Shown: positions 1-7,076, counted from the stretch's first letter. The stretch is DNA of 34,156 nucleotides from Bacteroidota bacterium (GCA_034439655.1 JAWXAU010000001.1:1-34156); one strand, 5' to 3'. The notes: generated by a model not told the origin, from the sequence alone. Made by a program: numbers and translations.

Positions 1-73
1 AAGAAGTACTCGTTTCTATTGTCTGTTTTTTTGTATATATTCTTAAATCATTTAAATCAGTCGGAATACGAAA

Positions 74-457
74 TTAATCCATAAAAACTTCTGCTTGCTT
101 CGAAGCTTCAATCATCCATTTCTCTATGGCTGGGCATATTAATATTAAGTAGTGTTCCTTTGAATTATGCCTTTTATATATTATATTATCACTATTATAT
201 ATTTCGATATTGAAATTATTAAAATAAGATTTTGGGTGAACTCCTTTATCTAGGGCTATTATTGCAAGAGCGATACTATTTTCATATTTGGCGATATTTT
301 TTCTCGTGCTATAATCATCTTTGTTTATTACGATGTTTTCAACTTTAGTTTTGCCATGTTGCTTGTTTGTAGAAAACCTTGGAATATCTCCCAAAATCTC
401 AATAACAACCCTATCTGCAAAACATTCAGGTATAACTGGGATTGAGAAATTAAACAT
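74..457 (-). CDS. ATPase-partner protein, apparently truncated by an in-frame stop
   Basis: A 127-residue cytosolic protein whose ATG overlaps the stop of the upstream ATPase gene by 8 nt, so the two are translationally coupled. It resembles, from memory, the small partner proteins encoded directly after AAA_21-type ATPases: an N-terminal ECFADRVVIEIL segment, a central ALDKGV stretch and the C-terminal motif LILICPAIEKWMIEAS. It appears short at the C terminus. After the TAA at 74-76 the same frame stays open to the window edge and reads FRIPTDLNDLRIYTKKQ, which looks like the missing end of the family. I therefore think it is a nonsense-interrupted gene that continues beyond the window. Biochemical function is unknown; a TOPRIM-like or nuclease-like role is inference from context only. 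Confidence 0.5.
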   Translation of the reverse strand: MFNFSIPVIPECFADRVVIEILGDIPRFSTNKQHGKTKVENIVINKDDYSTRKNIAKYENSIALAIIALDKGVHPKSYFNNFNIEIYNSDNIIYKRHNSKEHYLILICPAIEKWMIEASKQAEVFMD

Positions 458-1325
458 GTTTTTGAAACAAAGAATTATAATTCATAAAAACATCTGTTCC
501 ATTATTTATAACATTTGCTATTTCTTCAGAATTAAGGTTTTTTATTTTCATAAAATCGTTTCCTGGGTCATTATAACAAACATGCAATGCTACAGAATCT
601 GAACTTGCATAGCTTTCATCGAATAATTCATTTATTAAATAGGGTGAATGGGTAACTATAAAATATTGATTCGTTTTTTCAGCCAATATTTGAGTGGCTA
701 ATTTTACAATATATGGTGAATAGGAATGTGCTTCAGGCTCTTCAAATAAAATTATACTATCTCTGTTAGATAATATAGCGGCTATATGAAAAATTATTCT
801 CCTAAGCGTATCTGCCATTAGTTCATATGGCATTTTTCTATATGAACCGCTAATGTACTTTTGTATTTCAATATCATTTTCAGTATTTACTAAGTTTAAA
901 TTATATTGTTTAAAATATTCGCCAGCTATTTCACTTATTTCAGGATTGTTTTGGATAATAGTGGGTAGGTTTCTCCCATGTGGAATATCTAAAAAAGATA
1001 CAAATGGAGAATCATATTTTATTTGTTCTTTATATTTATAATTTTTTAAAGTGATTTCAGTAGCAGTATTAAGCGGTAGATTTTGCTTAATACTTCTCCG
1101 CCCTTCATTCATTAATTGGTCATAATATTTTAAATATTTTTTACCTTCCTTTCCACTTGATTGAATATATTGCAATTCTTCGCTATCTAAATTTTGAAGA
1201 AAATCTGAGAATGTTTTGTCATAATCAAGTTTGCTACTATCAGGAACCATATTACTGATAGTTTGTCCATTTCCTTGTTTCGGATTAGTTAAATAAAAGA
1301 ATAGGATGACAATATATTTTTTCAT
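450..1325 (-). CDS. AAA_21-type ATPase, C-terminal half only (Walker A missing)
   Basis: A 291-residue protein. Its C-terminal half carries ABC/SMC-like AAA hallmarks: a signature-like PYELMADTLRR (about 166-176), a Walker B IILFEEPEAH (191-200) and the switch segment YFIVTHSPYL (221-230). Complete relatives start with a Walker A loop (GxxxxGKS) inside the first ~50 residues. No such loop exists here, and the N terminus (MKKYIVILFFYLTN) looks like an export signal or a scrap of the lost domain. The protein should not bind ATP normally. With the overlapping downstream partner gene it forms a two-gene unit reminiscent of ATPase/nuclease defence modules (OLD- or PARIS-like), but that link is inference. 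Most likely a 5'-truncated, non-functional gene. An intact copy elsewhere or a different true start cannot be excluded. Confidence 0.6.
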   Translation of the reverse strand: MKKYIVILFFYLTNPKQGNGQTISNMVPDSSKLDYDKTFSDFLQNLDSEELQYIQSSGKEGKKYLKYYDQLMNEGRRSIKQNLPLNTATEITLKNYKYKEQIKYDSPFVSFLDIPHGRNLPTIIQNNPEISEIAGEYFKQYNLNLVNTENDIEIQKYISGSYRKMPYELMADTLRRIIFHIAAILSNRDSIILFEEPEAHSYSPYIVKLATQILAEKTNQYFIVTHSPYLINELFDESYASSDSVALHVCYNDPGNDFMKIKNLNSEEIANVINNGTDVFMNYNSLFQKHV

Positions 1326-1567
1326 TGCCTAAATTTTACATTTGCAATCAATAATATTTAACAATAGAAATCTAAATTAATGTTTGATATATAATCTTAT
1401 AATAGCTGCCATCTGTGCAAGCTAAAAGCCATCCATCCATTTTATTAAATCAACTTTATCGTCTTTTGTAAGAAATGCATTTCGTAAAATATTCATAAAT
1501 TGAATCTTATATTGTGAGAGTCCAAAAATAGAAATAAATTTTGATTTATCAAAAAAAATATTTCACG

Positions 1568-3202
1568 TCACACCTGCAACACCCCCATATTAAACTGCTT
1601 GGTAATAGGAGCATGATTCGCAGCGAGAATTCCCATACTAATCCACTCACGGGTTTTGGCGGGGTCTATAATAGCATCGGTCCATAAACGTGAGGCGGCA
1701 TAATATGGCGAGAGTTGGCTTGCATACCTGTTTTTGATTTTGTCGAACAATTCTTTTTCAGCTTCTGTGGTTATTACTTCGCCTTTGTTTTTGAGAGTGG
1801 CGGTTCGCATTTGCAAAAGTACTTTTGCGGCTTGTTCGCCACCCATTACGGCAAGTTGCGAAGTAGGCCATGCCACAATAAATCGCGGGTCATAAGCTTT
1901 GCCACACATGGCGTAATTGCCTGCCCCGTATGAGTTTCCAGTTATTACTGTGAATTTAGGAACTACAGAATTGCTTACCGCATTTACCATCTTCGCACCA
2001 TCTTTTATAATGCCACCATGCTCACTTCTGCTGCCTACCATAAAGCCCGTTACATCTTGCAAAAACACCAATGGTATTTTCTTTTGGTTGCAGTTTGCGA
2101 TGAAACGTGTGGCTTTGTCGGCACTGTCATTATATATAACACCACCCAATTGCATTTCTCCTTTTTTAGTTTTTACTAACTTGCGATTATTAGCCACAAT
2201 TCCTACTGCCCAACCATCAATTCGTGCATAACCTGTTATAATAGTTTTACCATAATCTTCTTTGTATTGTTCAATCTCACTATTGTCTACAATTCGATTT
2301 ATGATATCAATTGCATCATAAGGTTTGGAGCGGTCGATAGGCATAATACCATATAGTTCTTTCGCATCAAATTTGGGGGCAACGGATGCTATTCTGTCAA
2401 AACCGGCCTCGTCAAATTTACCCATTTTATCTACAATATTTCTGATTCTATCCAAGCAATCAGCATCATCTTTGCATTTATAATCAGTAACGCCGCTTAC
2501 CTCGCAATGTGTTGTTGCACCACCCAAAGTTTCATTATCTATATCTTCGCCAATGGCCGCTTTCACCAAATAACTCCCTGCCAAAAATATACTGCCAGTT
2601 TTATCTACTATCATAGCTTCATCGCTCATAATAGGTAGGTAAGCACCGCCAGCCACGCAGCTTCCCATAATAGCAGCAATTTGTGTAATGCCCATACTGC
2701 TCATCATAGCATTGTTTCTAAATATACGTCCGAAATGTTCCTTGTCGGGGAATATTTCATCTTGTAATGGAAGAAAAACTCCAGCAGAATCCACTAAATA
2801 TATAATAGGTAGACGATTTTCCATAGCGATTTCCTGGGCACGTAAATTCTTTTTACCACTCATAGGGAACCAAGCTCCAGCTTTTACAGTCGCATCATTT
2901 GCTACTATCACACATTGGCGTCCCTTTACGATGCCAATACCTGTAACAACTCCAGCACCAGGGCAACCGCCATATTCTGTATACATATCCCAAGCTGCAA
3001 AGGCTCCTATCTCGAAAAACTCAGTATCTTTATCACAGAGATATTCGACACGTTCGCGTGCGAGCATTTTTCCTTGTTCGTGTTGCTTGGCTCTGGCTTT
3101 ATCGCCGCCACCTTTATATATTTTACTAAGTTCATGTTCGTATTGCTGAATCAGCAATCTCATATTGTCTTCATTGCGGTTAAAATCTGGATTAGTGGTC
3201 AT
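1568..3202 (-). CDS. Acyl-CoA carboxylase, carboxyltransferase (beta) subunit
   Basis: A 544-residue cytosolic carboxyltransferase that transfers CO2 from carboxybiotin to an acyl-CoA. It has the two crotonase-like halves of the family. The first contains CPGAGVVTGIG, ANDATVKAGAW, LVDSAGVFLP, HFGRIFRNNA and the oxyanion-hole segment GSCVAGGAYLP. The second contains FLQDVTGFMVG, HGGIIKDGAKMV and GNSYGAGNYAMCG. The DSAG...FP.K.HFGRIF pattern and the C-terminal GILAANHAPI are closest, from memory, to methylcrotonyl-CoA carboxylase beta (leucine degradation), but propionyl-CoA specificity cannot be ruled out. Length is normal. No biotin carboxylase/BCCP subunit lies in the window, so the partner must be encoded elsewhere. 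The 161-bp gap to the next gene downstream holds a GC-rich palindrome. Ends in TGA. Confidence 0.93.
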   Translation of the reverse strand: MTTNPDFNRNEDNMRLLIQQYEHELSKIYKGGGDKARAKQHEQGKMLARERVEYLCDKDTEFFEIGAFAAWDMYTEYGGCPGAGVVTGIGIVKGRQCVIVANDATVKAGAWFPMSGKKNLRAQEIAMENRLPIIYLVDSAGVFLPLQDEIFPDKEHFGRIFRNNAMMSSMGITQIAAIMGSCVAGGAYLPIMSDEAMIVDKTGSIFLAGSYLVKAAIGEDIDNETLGGATTHCEVSGVTDYKCKDDADCLDRIRNIVDKMGKFDEAGFDRIASVAPKFDAKELYGIMPIDRSKPYDAIDIINRIVDNSEIEQYKEDYGKTIITGYARIDGWAVGIVANNRKLVKTKKGEMQLGGVIYNDSADKATRFIANCNQKKIPLVFLQDVTGFMVGSRSEHGGIIKDGAKMVNAVSNSVVPKFTVITGNSYGAGNYAMCGKAYDPRFIVAWPTSQLAVMGGEQAAKVLLQMRTATLKNKGEVITTEAEKELFDKIKNRYASQLSPYYAASRLWTDAIIDPAKTREWISMGILAANHAPITKQFNMGVLQV

Positions 3203-3300
3203 TTTATATTTTATATTTTGTATTTTCGTCTTTCGGCAGTTAATTAAAAGGATTATGGCAAGAGTTGTCTTCGTTAAACTAAGACTGACATTTGTTATCC

Positions 3301-3318
3301 TATCCGCCGCGGTGGATA
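3301..3318. repeat. GC-rich short palindrome (family member 1)
   Basis: TATCCGCCGCGGTGGATA is an imperfect 18-bp palindrome centred on CCGCGG, lying between the carboxyltransferase start and the oxidoreductase stop. It belongs to the dispersed CCGCC/GGCGG palindromes seen repeatedly in this window. Confidence 0.6.
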
Positions 3319-3363
3319 TCGAAGGGTTCCGTCTGCGAAATTAAGGGATAAGGCAAATGATTA

Positions 3364-4356
3364 TCAAATATTCTTGACCATGGTTTTTTCCACCTGATCC
3401 AATATCTGATAAGCTACATCCAAAGCTCTATAGCCATCGTGCAAACTAACTACTGTTGGTTTTTTGTGTTGGATGCTGTGGGCAAAGTCTTCCAACTCCA
3501 TTTTAATGGCATTTGTGGCAGGAACCTCTGGATTATTAAAACTAATCTTTTTGGAAGTACGGTCATCACCTAGTTCCATAATCATATCAAAAGGGCCAGG
3601 TGTGCCTACGAGGTCGTGCATTTGAACCATCTCTACTTCTTTGTTTAAAAAGTCGATTGATATATAAGCATCTTTTTGAAACACCCTAGTTTTACGCATA
3701 TTTTTCATGCTGATGCGGCTAGAAGTAAGGTTTGCTACACAGCCATTGTCAAACTCAATACGTGCATTGCAAATATCTGCTGTATCACTCACTACGGCTA
3801 CACCACTGGCACTGATGCGTTTCACATTCGACTTCACCAAGTGCAACATAATATCTATATCATGTATCATTAGATCTAATACAACGGGAACATCGAGTCC
3901 GCGTGGATTGAACTCAGCCAAACGATGTGTTTCAATAAACATAGGTTTAAGGTCGAACTGACGTGCGGCAAGAAAGGCTGGATTGAATCTTTCCACATGT
4001 CCTACTTGGGCTTTCACATTTGCTTCACGAGCAAGTTCTATCAGTGATAAAGCCTCATCAACAGTAGATGAAATAGGTTTTTCGATGAACAAATGTTTTT
4101 GCGAACGCAATACTTTCACAGCATTTTCATAATGAAAAAGGGTAGGGGTAACGATGTCAACCGCATCCACTGATTCTATAAGCTCATCGGCACTGGCAAA
4201 AGATTTCACACCAAATTCTTCAATGACCTGTGCGGTATTTACATCGCTCAAATCATAGAAACCACAAAGTTCGAATGCTTCAATTTCTTTGAGCAACTTG
4301 ATATGTATTTTGCCCAAATGGCCTGCTCCGATAACGCCTATTTTTGTTTTTTTCAT
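3364..4356 (-). CDS. Gfo/Idh/MocA family NAD(P)-dependent oxidoreductase
   Basis: A 330-residue cytosolic dehydrogenase. It has an N-terminal Rossmann fold with GVIGAGHLGKIH (7-18), the cofactor/catalytic EKP motif (92-94), GHVERFNPAF (119-128) and the active-site helix DLMIHDID (161-168). This is the standard two-domain layout: Rossmann fold about 1-120, then an alpha/beta catalytic domain. The family oxidises or reduces sugar hydroxyls. The HVERFNPA and DLMIHDID motifs recall the UDP-N-acetyl-sugar 3-dehydrogenase-like branch, but the substrate cannot be read from sequence. Divergent from pcm across a 100-bp promoter region. Its own -7 box is at 4393-4401, giving a leader of about 30 nt. 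Start MKKTKIGVIG fits the family exactly. Confidence 0.9.
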   Translation of the reverse strand: MKKTKIGVIGAGHLGKIHIKLLKEIEAFELCGFYDLSDVNTAQVIEEFGVKSFASADELIESVDAVDIVTPTLFHYENAVKVLRSQKHLFIEKPISSTVDEALSLIELAREANVKAQVGHVERFNPAFLAARQFDLKPMFIETHRLAEFNPRGLDVPVVLDLMIHDIDIMLHLVKSNVKRISASGVAVVSDTADICNARIEFDNGCVANLTSSRISMKNMRKTRVFQKDAYISIDFLNKEVEMVQMHDLVGTPGPFDMIMELGDDRTSKKISFNNPEVPATNAIKMELEDFAHSIQHKKPTVVSLHDGYRALDVAYQILDQVEKTMVKNI

Positions 4357-4378
4357 ACTGTGTGTTCTGTGTTGATTA

Positions 4379-4386
4379 TATGTTTG
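4379..4386 (+). promoter_or_regulatory. -7 promoter element for pcm
   Basis: TATGTTTG matches the Bacteroidota -7 consensus TAnnTTTG. Transcription would start near 4391, upstream of both candidate pcm starts (4403 and 4457). No good -33 TTG is apparent. Confidence 0.5.
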
Positions 4387-4392
4387 TTCACG

Positions 4393-4401
4393 GCAAAACT
4401 A
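4393..4401 (-). promoter_or_regulatory. -7 promoter element for the Gfo/Idh/MocA gene
   Basis: On the minus strand this reads TAGTTTTGC, a full match to TAnnTTTG. The predicted start of transcription is near 4388, about 30 nt before the ATG at 4356. It lies 6 bp from the opposing pcm -7 box, so the two promoters overlap. Confidence 0.55.
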
Positions 4402-4456
4402 AATGAACGAATTTCGCCCACCTAAATCACTTCCCAACGGATGTGAATTACGGAAC

Positions 4457-5089
4457 ATGATAATAGACACATATAAACACAAAGGGCTTAGGCGTCAACT
4501 TGTTGACGTTTTAAAAGCAAAGGGGATTACTGACAAAACTGTGCTTGATGCACTGATGGAGGTACCCCGACATATATTTTTTACGAAGGACTTTGAGCAT
4601 TATTCTTATGAGGATAAAGCATTCCCGATAGCAGGCGGACAAACTATTTCTCAACCTTTTACAGTAGCTATGCAATCGCAGTTGATGGATTGCAAGGCTG
4701 GAGATAAAGTACTGGAGATAGGTACAGGCAGTGGTTACCAAAGTGCAGTATTATGTGCTATGGGTTTGGATGTATATAGCAGCGAAGTGGTGGAAGTGTT
4801 GCACAAAAAAGCAGGGAAGTATTTAGAGTTATTGGGATACACACCACAATTACATTTAAGTACAGGAGATTTGGGTTGGGCTGAGATGGCACCCTTCGAT
4901 AAGATTATAGTAACCTGCGGTGCCGAAGAAGTTCCCAACGAACTAATGGCTCAATTAAAAGTGGGTGGTATTATGGTGATACCCGCTGGTAAAGGTGATG
5001 ATAAAACAATGTTAAAAATAGAACGACAAAATGCTACCAAATTTGTGAGCAGCAATCATGGGATATTTAGGTTTGTGCCATTGGTATAG
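4457..5089 (+). CDS. pcm: Protein-L-isoaspartate(D-aspartate) O-methyltransferase
   Basis: SAM-dependent repair enzyme that methylates isoaspartyl residues in damaged proteins so they can revert to aspartate; cytosolic. It has the PCMT hallmarks: VPRHIFFTKD, the substrate motif GQTISQPFTVA, SAM motif I VLEIGTGSGYQSAVL, and the GDLGWAEMAPFDKIIVTCGAEEVP segment, ending in a beta-strand region IMVIPAGKGD. I chose ATG 4457 (210 aa, MIIDTYKHKGLRRQLV) because the family normally begins there. An in-frame ATG at 4403 adds 18 residues with no family resemblance. Both starts lie downstream of the -7 box at 4379. Usual family length. Confidence 0.92.
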   Translation: MIIDTYKHKGLRRQLVDVLKAKGITDKTVLDALMEVPRHIFFTKDFEHYSYEDKAFPIAGGQTISQPFTVAMQSQLMDCKAGDKVLEIGTGSGYQSAVLCAMGLDVYSSEVVEVLHKKAGKYLELLGYTPQLHLSTGDLGWAEMAPFDKIIVTCGAEEVPNELMAQLKVGGIMVIPAGKGDDKTMLKIERQNATKFVSSNHGIFRFVPLV

Positions 5090-5106
5090 TAGTAAGTATA
5101 ATTTTG

Positions 5107-5115
5107 TATATTTGC
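5107..5115 (+). promoter_or_regulatory. -7 promoter element of the mntA/hepT remnant
   Basis: TATATTTGC fits TAnnTTTG exactly and sits 4 nt before the likely TTG start of the broken mntA. The promoter appears to have outlived the genes. Confidence 0.4.
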
Positions 5116-5118
5116 TGT

Positions 5119-5371
5119 TTGAACCTAGATACAGATAAAATAGAATCAATAAAAAGCTTCATATATTCGAGGCGAAGCACACCAAAAGAGCGATATTGAT
5201 ATTCTTGTAGACTGGAATTATACTCAAAGAATAGGCTTACAATTTATCCAAATGAAATTTGACCTTGAAAAAATATTAAACAAGAAGGTTGATTTGGTGT
5301 CATCTAATGGATTATCAAAATATATAAAGCCATTAGTTGATAATGAAAAGCAATTGATATATGCGAGATAG
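5119..5371 (+). pseudogene. mntA: MntA-type nucleotidyltransferase antitoxin remnant
   Basis: The frame ending at TAG 5369-5371 reads SYIRGEAHQKSDIDILVDW, the minimal-nucleotidyltransferase motif GSxxxRGxAxxxSDxDxxV, followed by a normal C-terminal half (FDLEKILNKKVDLVSS...LIYAR). In intact systems this protein AMPylates and neutralises the HEPN toxin HepT. Here the N terminus is in another frame (TTG 5119, NLDTDKIESIKS), a stop lies just before the motif, and the ~40 residues expected between the N-terminal helix and the GS loop are mostly missing. The first glycine of the GS loop is Ala. The gene is therefore deleted and frameshifted. It overlaps hepT by 11 nt (ATGCGAGATAG), as intact pairs often do. 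Confidence 0.7.
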
Positions 5372-5510
5372 ATTAGGAGATAAAATTCGTTTATAACACA
5401 TTCTTGACGCTATTAATGAAATAGAATCCTATTTGATTGATACGGAATTCGCTACATTTATGGAGAACGCTATGATGAGGTATGCTTTTATAAAGCAAAT
5501 GGAAATAATA
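5361..5510 (+). pseudogene. hepT: HepT-type HEPN toxin remnant
   Basis: Reads MRDRLGDKIRL-stop-HILDAINEIESYLIDTE then FATFMENAMMRYAFIKQMEII. This is the N-terminal two-thirds of a HepT/DUF86 HEPN ribonuclease, with a nonsense TAA at codon 12 where the family usually has a glutamine (CAA to TAA). The homology stops abruptly at 5510, where the dispersed repeat (5511-5633) begins, so the C-terminal catalytic RxxxxxH motif is gone. The toxin would be inactive. It follows the mntA remnant in the usual MNT-HEPN order. Confidence 0.7.
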
Positions 5511-5633
5511 CCGAAACTCAATATATAATAAGCCAAAAAAAGGCGGACTAAACATAATGTAGTTCGGCATTACCATCCTTCAAACTAAATCCGCCACAGG
5601 CGGAGAACTATTTTAGTTTAAGAATTGGTATAA
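5511..5633. repeat. Dispersed ~125-bp repeat, copy A (left end missing)
   Basis: Copy A shares the 20-mer CCGAAACTCAATATATAATA, a purine-rich GGACTAA block, a TGTAG..GGCAT..CCAT block, the palindrome CCGCCACAGGCGG and the terminal TTTAAGAATTGGTATAA with copy B at 22237-22368. It abuts the truncation point of the hepT remnant and lacks the left terminal inverted repeat of copy B. It could be a MITE-like non-autonomous element or another multicopy intergenic unit. No transposase lies nearby. Confidence 0.6.
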
Positions 5634-5826
5634 CTTGGTAAATGTCTCAGTATTTGTCCTGCATGTATATAAAATGCCAATAACGAAATTATAAATCCGA
5701 ACGGAATAATGCCTAGTATTAAAAATATGCGTTTCCAATATTTTATTGTTATTTATAATAGTATTAATAAGCAGACATACCTATTGTCAATATGATAATT
5801 AATATTAATATTTTGTCCTTTCTCAT
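5618..5826 (-). pseudogene. Possible small membrane protein, frameshifted
   Basis: An ATG at 5826 begins a 20-codon hydrophobic peptide (MRKDKILILIIILTIGMSAY). About 20 nt later another frame continues with KYWKRIFLILGIIPFGF and a second hydrophobic helix, ending at 5618 inside the terminal repeat of copy A. Together they would make a two-helix membrane protein of ~65 residues. No known family recognised; it may be a decayed gene or chance. Confidence 0.3.
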
Positions 5827-5849
5827 TCTTCTGTTTTTTTATGTCACAA

Positions 5850-5925
5850 TAGCCGCATGAGGGATAGAAGCCGGCACGCAGTAAGGCGAATAGCCCGACC
5901 CACGCTTCGTGGGGCATGCCCAAAA
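5850..5925. repeat. GC-rich structured intergenic island
   Basis: About 75 bp with much higher GC than its surroundings. It contains a perfect hairpin CCCACG-CTT-CGTGGG (5899-5913), a GGGCATGCCC-like palindrome, and GCCGG/CCGGC and AGCCCG/CGGGCT complementarities. It lies between the broken small gene and the heptamer repeat. It looks like the GC-rich multicopy intergenic units common in Bacteroidota genomes, or a small structured RNA. No coding potential seen. Confidence 0.4.
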
Positions 5926-5975
5926 GTATTTCAATTTAGATCCAGAATAATCCTAACTTGCAGTATTTATCATGT

Positions 5976-6045
5976 AATTCGTACATCATACATCATACAT
6001 CATACATCATACATCGTAAGTCGTACATCGTAATTCGCACTCGCC
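5976..6045. repeat. Heptanucleotide tandem repeat (ACATCAT/ACATCGT)
   Basis: From 5983 there are four exact ACATCAT units, then ACATCGT, AAGTCGT, ACATCGT, AATTCGC and ACTCGCC in register. A preceding AATTCGT is also in register. The tract runs into a TCGCCGCGGC palindrome and stops 20 bp short of the stop codon of the downstream minus-strand gene. Confidence 0.8.
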
Positions 6046-6054
6046 GCGGCTAGG
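6041..6054. repeat. GC-rich short palindrome (family member)
   Basis: TCGCCGCGGCTAGG carries the CGCCGCGGC core at the end of the heptamer tract, just 3' of the gene whose stop is at 6066. Confidence 0.55.
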
Positions 6055-6065
6055 TAAATCGTAGT

Positions 6066-7061
6066 TTATTTATAATACTCTATCGTCCTATTTATAATAT
6101 AACCCGATTTATCGCCTACGAAGGATTTGAGCCAGTTACCCTTTTTATCATAATAGGAGTATTTCATTTTATTATATGAAGTCTTTTCAAGGATATTTGT
6201 TGCTTTGGATGCAGAAGTGGCATTGTTGTTTCCGTGTTCAATTTCACTGGTAAGTTTATTCTCCGAATTAAAATATTGTACTTTTATCAACTCTTTCTTC
6301 TTATTATAAAAGGAAACAGTTTTCCAGTTCAATTTACCCGCTAGGTATGAGGCGTCTTCGACTTTCCTAAACTTATTTTCATATTTAAAGCTATCGATTC
6401 TGTCATTTCCCTCCTTGTGCAGCACCATATTCCCTTTCCTGTCATATTTATTTATGATACTGGGAGAATAACTACCAGTTCCATTAAATGTACCTATTTC
6501 TTCAATTATACAATTATTGCTATCATATTTCAATATGGTATTGGTTTTTAGTGAATCAAACTCTTCAATTACTTGACCTTTTTTATTGTATTTAATTCTA
6601 AAACTCCCTATAACTCTATTGTGTTTATGTTTGATAATAGCTACTAAACTACCTTCGATATTATATAATAAGGTGTCTTTTGTTATGGCAGCGGTATCTA
6701 TATAAATGCTATCATCGAAATATTTATAGGGAAGTTTTTTACTTTCTACCAAATTCCCTTTTTCATCGTATCTGAAATTAATTTCACTGGTTATTTCTTC
6801 AAAATCTTGATCAAATTTGGAAATTTTTGTGATATTGCCATTGGTGTCAAATTCTTGATAAGAATAAAGATAACCCCATGCATTAGGGCTTGGCTCCATC
6901 GACAGGTGAGCTTCGGATAATTTTTTCACTTTCCCTTTTATGTGATTCTGTTTCAGGTAATCTTTGGCAAAATCATACTCAGAATATCTCTTAAGCTGCC
7001 CTAATACTGATTGGGCCATCATGTAGCCAATGAATAATAAAAGCAGGGTCGATTTTTTCAT
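6066..7061 (-). CDS. Secreted YD/RHS-like repeat protein, function unknown
   Basis: A 331-residue exported protein. Start chosen at 7061: MKKSTLLLLFIGYMMAQSVLGQ is a classic signal peptide. An upstream ATG at 7082 would place the perfect -7 box (7068-7076) inside the coding sequence. The mature part is built of degenerate repeats of the type YDEKGNLVESKK, FDTNGNITKISK, YDRKGNMVLHK and YDKKGNWLKSF, as in RHS/YD and MORN-like Bacteroidota surface proteins that form beta-rich solenoids. There is no T9SS sorting domain and no lipobox, so it may be periplasmic or released. The promoter box is only 6 nt from the ATG. Role unknown. Confidence 0.75.
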   Translation of the reverse strand: MKKSTLLLLFIGYMMAQSVLGQLKRYSEYDFAKDYLKQNHIKGKVKKLSEAHLSMEPSPNAWGYLYSYQEFDTNGNITKISKFDQDFEEITSEINFRYDEKGNLVESKKLPYKYFDDSIYIDTAAITKDTLLYNIEGSLVAIIKHKHNRVIGSFRIKYNKKGQVIEEFDSLKTNTILKYDSNNCIIEEIGTFNGTGSYSPSIINKYDRKGNMVLHKEGNDRIDSFKYENKFRKVEDASYLAGKLNWKTVSFYNKKKELIKVQYFNSENKLTSEIEHGNNNATSASKATNILEKTSYNKMKYSYYDKKGNWLKSFVGDKSGYIINRTIEYYK

Positions 7062-7067
7062 CACGTT

Positions 7068-7076
7068 GCAAATGTA
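7068..7076 (-). promoter_or_regulatory. -7 promoter element of the YD-repeat protein gene
   Basis: Minus strand TACATTTGC, a full TAnnTTTG match ending 6 nt before ATG 7061. It supports that start and implies a leader of only about 2-4 nt. Confidence 0.6.

Noticed and set aside
1337-1345. A perfect TACATTTGC -7 box on the plus strand near the ATPase gene start.
   Set aside because: It points away from the ATPase gene into a region with no plus-strand gene.
1370-1560. Minus-strand short frames, one reading MDGWLLACTDGSYYKIIY, similar to the start of GIY-YIG nucleases (LLxCxDGSYY).
   Set aside because: The frame stops after 22 codons and has no GIY...YIG continuation. It overlaps an ATGG tandem repeat, so the similarity is too short to call.
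5391-5576. A 61-codon minus-strand frame.
   Set aside because: It lies across the hepT remnant and the repeat on the opposite strand and has no family resemblance.
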